64,000 nt of DNA. Source: Bacillota bacterium. GTDB taxonomy: Bacteria; Bacillota; Clostridia; Acetivibrionales; DSM-1351. How positions within the stretch are numbered: position 1 is the first letter of the stretch; every line of letters starts with the position of its first letter. The stretch lies in the NCBI GenBank assembly GCA_023439045.1, contig JAEXOY010000045.1:1-64000 (forward strand), read 5' to 3'. The position numbers and the translations under genes are program-made. The notes below the pieces were generated by a model that saw nothing but the letters and a program-made list of their open reading frames with translations, was not told the origin of the DNA and did not search any database. Shown piece by piece: positions 62,717 to 64,000 of the stretch.

Positions 62717-62924
62717 TCAGTACTTGCTTTTATGAATAAAAATAGAATATCCTAAAGGCACAATTAGAAAAAAATATAGTATTATCTTTTTAAACACTGT
62801 TAACTCTGGGAACAATACTAATAATAGGAATAACCAAATTATTAAATATGCAATGAAAAATTTATTCTTTTTAATAGCTTTATCGCCCCTTCACTAAATT
62901 CTCATTCTCTCTTATTATTTTCAT
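62717..62924 (-). pseudogene. small two-span membrane protein gene with a one-base frameshift
   Basis: From an ATG at 62924 the frame reads M-K-I-I-R-E-N-E-N-L-V-K-G and stops after one more residue. Dropping a single G from the GGGG run at 62886-62889 joins it to D-K-A-I-K-K-N-K and two hydrophobic segments (FFIAYLIIWLFLLLVLF and IILYFFLIVPLGYSIFI), ending at TGA 62717-62719 with 68 residues. It may be a decayed immunity-like protein, a sequencing error in the homopolymer, or a programmed slip. A GCAAGTA / TACTTGC hairpin overlaps the end. Confidence 0.55.
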
Positions 62925-62985
62925 TTTTTACAGTATTTTATTTTGTTTGGTTAAACCTGTTCTCTATTAACTACATAATTATTTT

Positions 62986-63123
62986 TTAATTTTTATTTTT
63001 AGCTTCAAAGGTTATTTCAGCAAATATTTCTGATATCTTCTCATATATACTCCTAAAAATTCCTCCTGAAGTATCAAATAGCTCTTTTTCACTTAAATCC
63101 TTAAAATTATCTGTATTTAGCAT
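62986..63123 (-). CDS. 45-residue double-glycine peptide, candidate pheromone precursor
   Basis: Complete small gene: ATG with GGAGGG 9 bases upstream, TAA stop. The 21-residue leader ends L-S-E-K-E-L-F-D-T-S-G-G, the standard pattern for C39 exporters (hydrophobic at -4, -7 and -12). The predicted mature peptide is 24 residues, starts I-F-R-S-I-Y-E-K-I-S, and forms an amphipathic helix with a polar K/N tail. Size, leader and location directly after a GHKL kinase gene resemble ComC/BlpC-type autoinducers. A sigma-A-like promoter precedes it. Alternatively a small bacteriocin. Confidence 0.78.
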   Translation of the reverse strand: MLNTDNFKDLSEKELFDTSGGIFRSIYEKISEIFAEITFEAKNKN

Positions 63124-63153
63124 AGATTTAATCCCTCCAATCATGACAAATAC

Positions 63154-63181
63154 ATAATATCTTATATGGTAAATATTGCAA
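63154..63181 (-). promoter_or_regulatory. candidate promoter of the pheromone-like gene
   Basis: Minus strand TTGCAA, 16 bases, TATTAT, about 31 bases before the ATG. It lies in the 81-base gap after the kinase gene, so the peptide gene can be transcribed on its own. Confidence 0.5.
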
Positions 63182-63204
63182 TATGTTTTGCATAAAATGC
63201 CGTT

Positions 63205-64000
63205 TTAATGTAATGAAATGGATCGAAAGAGAATATCAAGTGTAAAAATTTCATTCTTGCATCTTAAAGATAACTCCCCTTTATTCTTTTCTACACTTTC
63301 TTTTATGTTTAGCAGCCCTAATCCATGCTCTGAACTATTGCTTTTTGTTGTAGCTATTGTATTTCCGGCTACAGATATATTTTTATTTACAGAGTTCGAT
63401 ATATTAATAATTAAACAGTCTCCCTGAGAAAAAACTTCTATTTTAACAAAGGGTGCATCGCTTTTTCCCGTTGCCTCTATTGCATTATCAATAGCATTAC
63501 AAAAAATAGTACTGATATCAAATGGGCTGATAAAATTATCCGATGGTAAACACCCACTGAATTCAAACTTAATATCCCTAGACTGTGCAATAATAGCTTT
63601 ATCGTTAACAATTGCATCTACAATGGTATTACCGGTACTAATAATATTTTTATCTGAATTCAGTAAATTATTTATTTCACCAATGAAGGACTTCACTTCA
63701 TCTAGCTTGTCCTGCTCAATTAGGTTCTTTATACACATAATATGATTTTTCATATCATGCTTTAGACGTTTAGTGTGCTTTGTATTTTCCACTAAACTTT
63801 TATAGTGCTCAAACTGTACGTCAAGCTGAGCCTTGGATAGTTGGACATTATACAAAAGTTGCTTATTCAAAACCATTTTATCAATCATAATCAGAAGTGT
63901 GGATATGTAGAGAATTGTAGACATAGATGCTATTAGCATTAAGATATTTGCTTTTATAGGAACTATTTCAAGTTCTCTAATGCTTATATCCATAATAATC
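63205..64000 (-). CDS. GHKL sensor histidine kinase, AgrC/ComD type (5' end beyond right edge)
   Basis: C-terminal part of a peptide-sensing kinase, about 262 codons visible. One membrane segment (ANILMLIASMSTILYISTLL) is followed by a coiled coil and the phospho-acceptor motif R-L-K-H-D-M-K-N-H, then the ATP domain with CNAIDNAIEA and SEHGLGLLNIKES. The frame stays open to the window edge, and such kinases normally carry five to seven membrane helices at the N-terminus, so the gene very likely continues. Next to a double-glycine peptide it is expected to sense an exported peptide; a LytTR-type partner regulator would be expected nearby. Confidence 0.88.
   Translation of the reverse strand, partial: IIMDISIRELEIVPIKANILMLIASMSTILYISTLLIMIDKMVLNKQLLYNVQLSKAQLDVQFEHYKSLVENTKHTKRLKHDMKNHIMCIKNLIEQDKLDEVKSFIGEINNLLNSDKNIISTGNTIVDAIVNDKAIIAQSRDIKFEFSGCLPSDNFISPFDISTIFCNAIDNAIEATGKSDAPFVKIEVFSQGDCLIINISNSVNKNISVAGNTIATTKSNSSEHGLGLLNIKESVEKNKGELSLRCKNEIFTLDILFRSISLH

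Overview
The window looks like a chromosomal segment of a low-GC, flagellated, monoderm member of the Clostridia. Supporting signs are AT-rich intergenic DNA, strong AGGAGG-type ribosome binding sites, lipoprotein and SLH-type surface proteins, a FliW/CsrA pair beside flagellin, a SAM-I leader before metK, and YesM/YesN signalling. A cellulolytic Ruminiclostridium/Acetivibrio-like relative fits the gene order and the xylose uptake locus, but the species assignment is inference.

Layout. (1) 1-11.2 kb, minus strand: a late flagellar operon flgM-flgN-flgK(vWA)-flgK-flgL-DUF6470-fliW-csrA, then a terminator and a separately transcribed large flagellin that runs off the left edge. flgM has a near-consensus sigma-D promoter. 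The flagellin leader carries two GGA sites placed like a CsrA target. (2) 11.4-15.2 kb: comF, recD2 and a small membrane protein. (3) 15.2-19.3 kb: a regulator fusing a helix-turn-helix to a desulfoferrodoxin, a DMT exporter, metK with its SAM-I riboswitch, and a thioesterase. (4) 19.3-30.4 kb: a housekeeping block (ftsH, hpt, tilS, dnaB, rplI, gdpP, a MazG-like gene, pheA, rpsR-ssb-rpsF), all on minus. (5) 30.5-39.9 kb, plus strand: a complete sugar sensing and uptake locus (membrane-anchored binding protein, LytS/YesM kinase, YesN regulator, two XylF-like lipoproteins, XylG, XylH), matching the XylFII-LytS-YesN/XylFGH plan. A chemoreceptor and glgB follow. (6) 44.4-51.9 kb: a GT4 glycosyltransferase, sbcDC, a lipid kinase and tRNA-Arg(ACG). 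(7) 52-64 kb, minus strand: an accessory peptide-secretion locus.

The accessory locus is the most interesting part. Reading in the direction of transcription it holds a GHKL (AgrC/ComD-type) kinase cut by the right edge, a 45-residue double-glycine peptide with the look of a pheromone, a frameshifted small membrane-protein gene, a decayed reading frame, two larger double-glycine peptides that share a C-terminal G-Y-K-x-G-Y motif, a small membrane protein, a C39-peptidase ABC exporter, a long HlyD-type adaptor, a secreted TolC-like coiled-coil protein and an SLH-anchored M16C peptidase. The last four genes are tightly packed and probably form one transcript. The reading proposed here is a quorum-regulated peptide (bacteriocin or signal) export system with an unusual three-part envelope apparatus for a monoderm and a wall-anchored peptidase that could clear the exported peptides. 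The parts are visible; the joint function is inference.

A second theme is insertion of short tandem-repeat-encoded or low-complexity linkers into conserved proteins (TilS, SbcD, RecD2, GlgB tail) and domain insertions into flagellar junction proteins (a vWA-like domain in one FlgK, three hook-IN-like repeats in FlgL).
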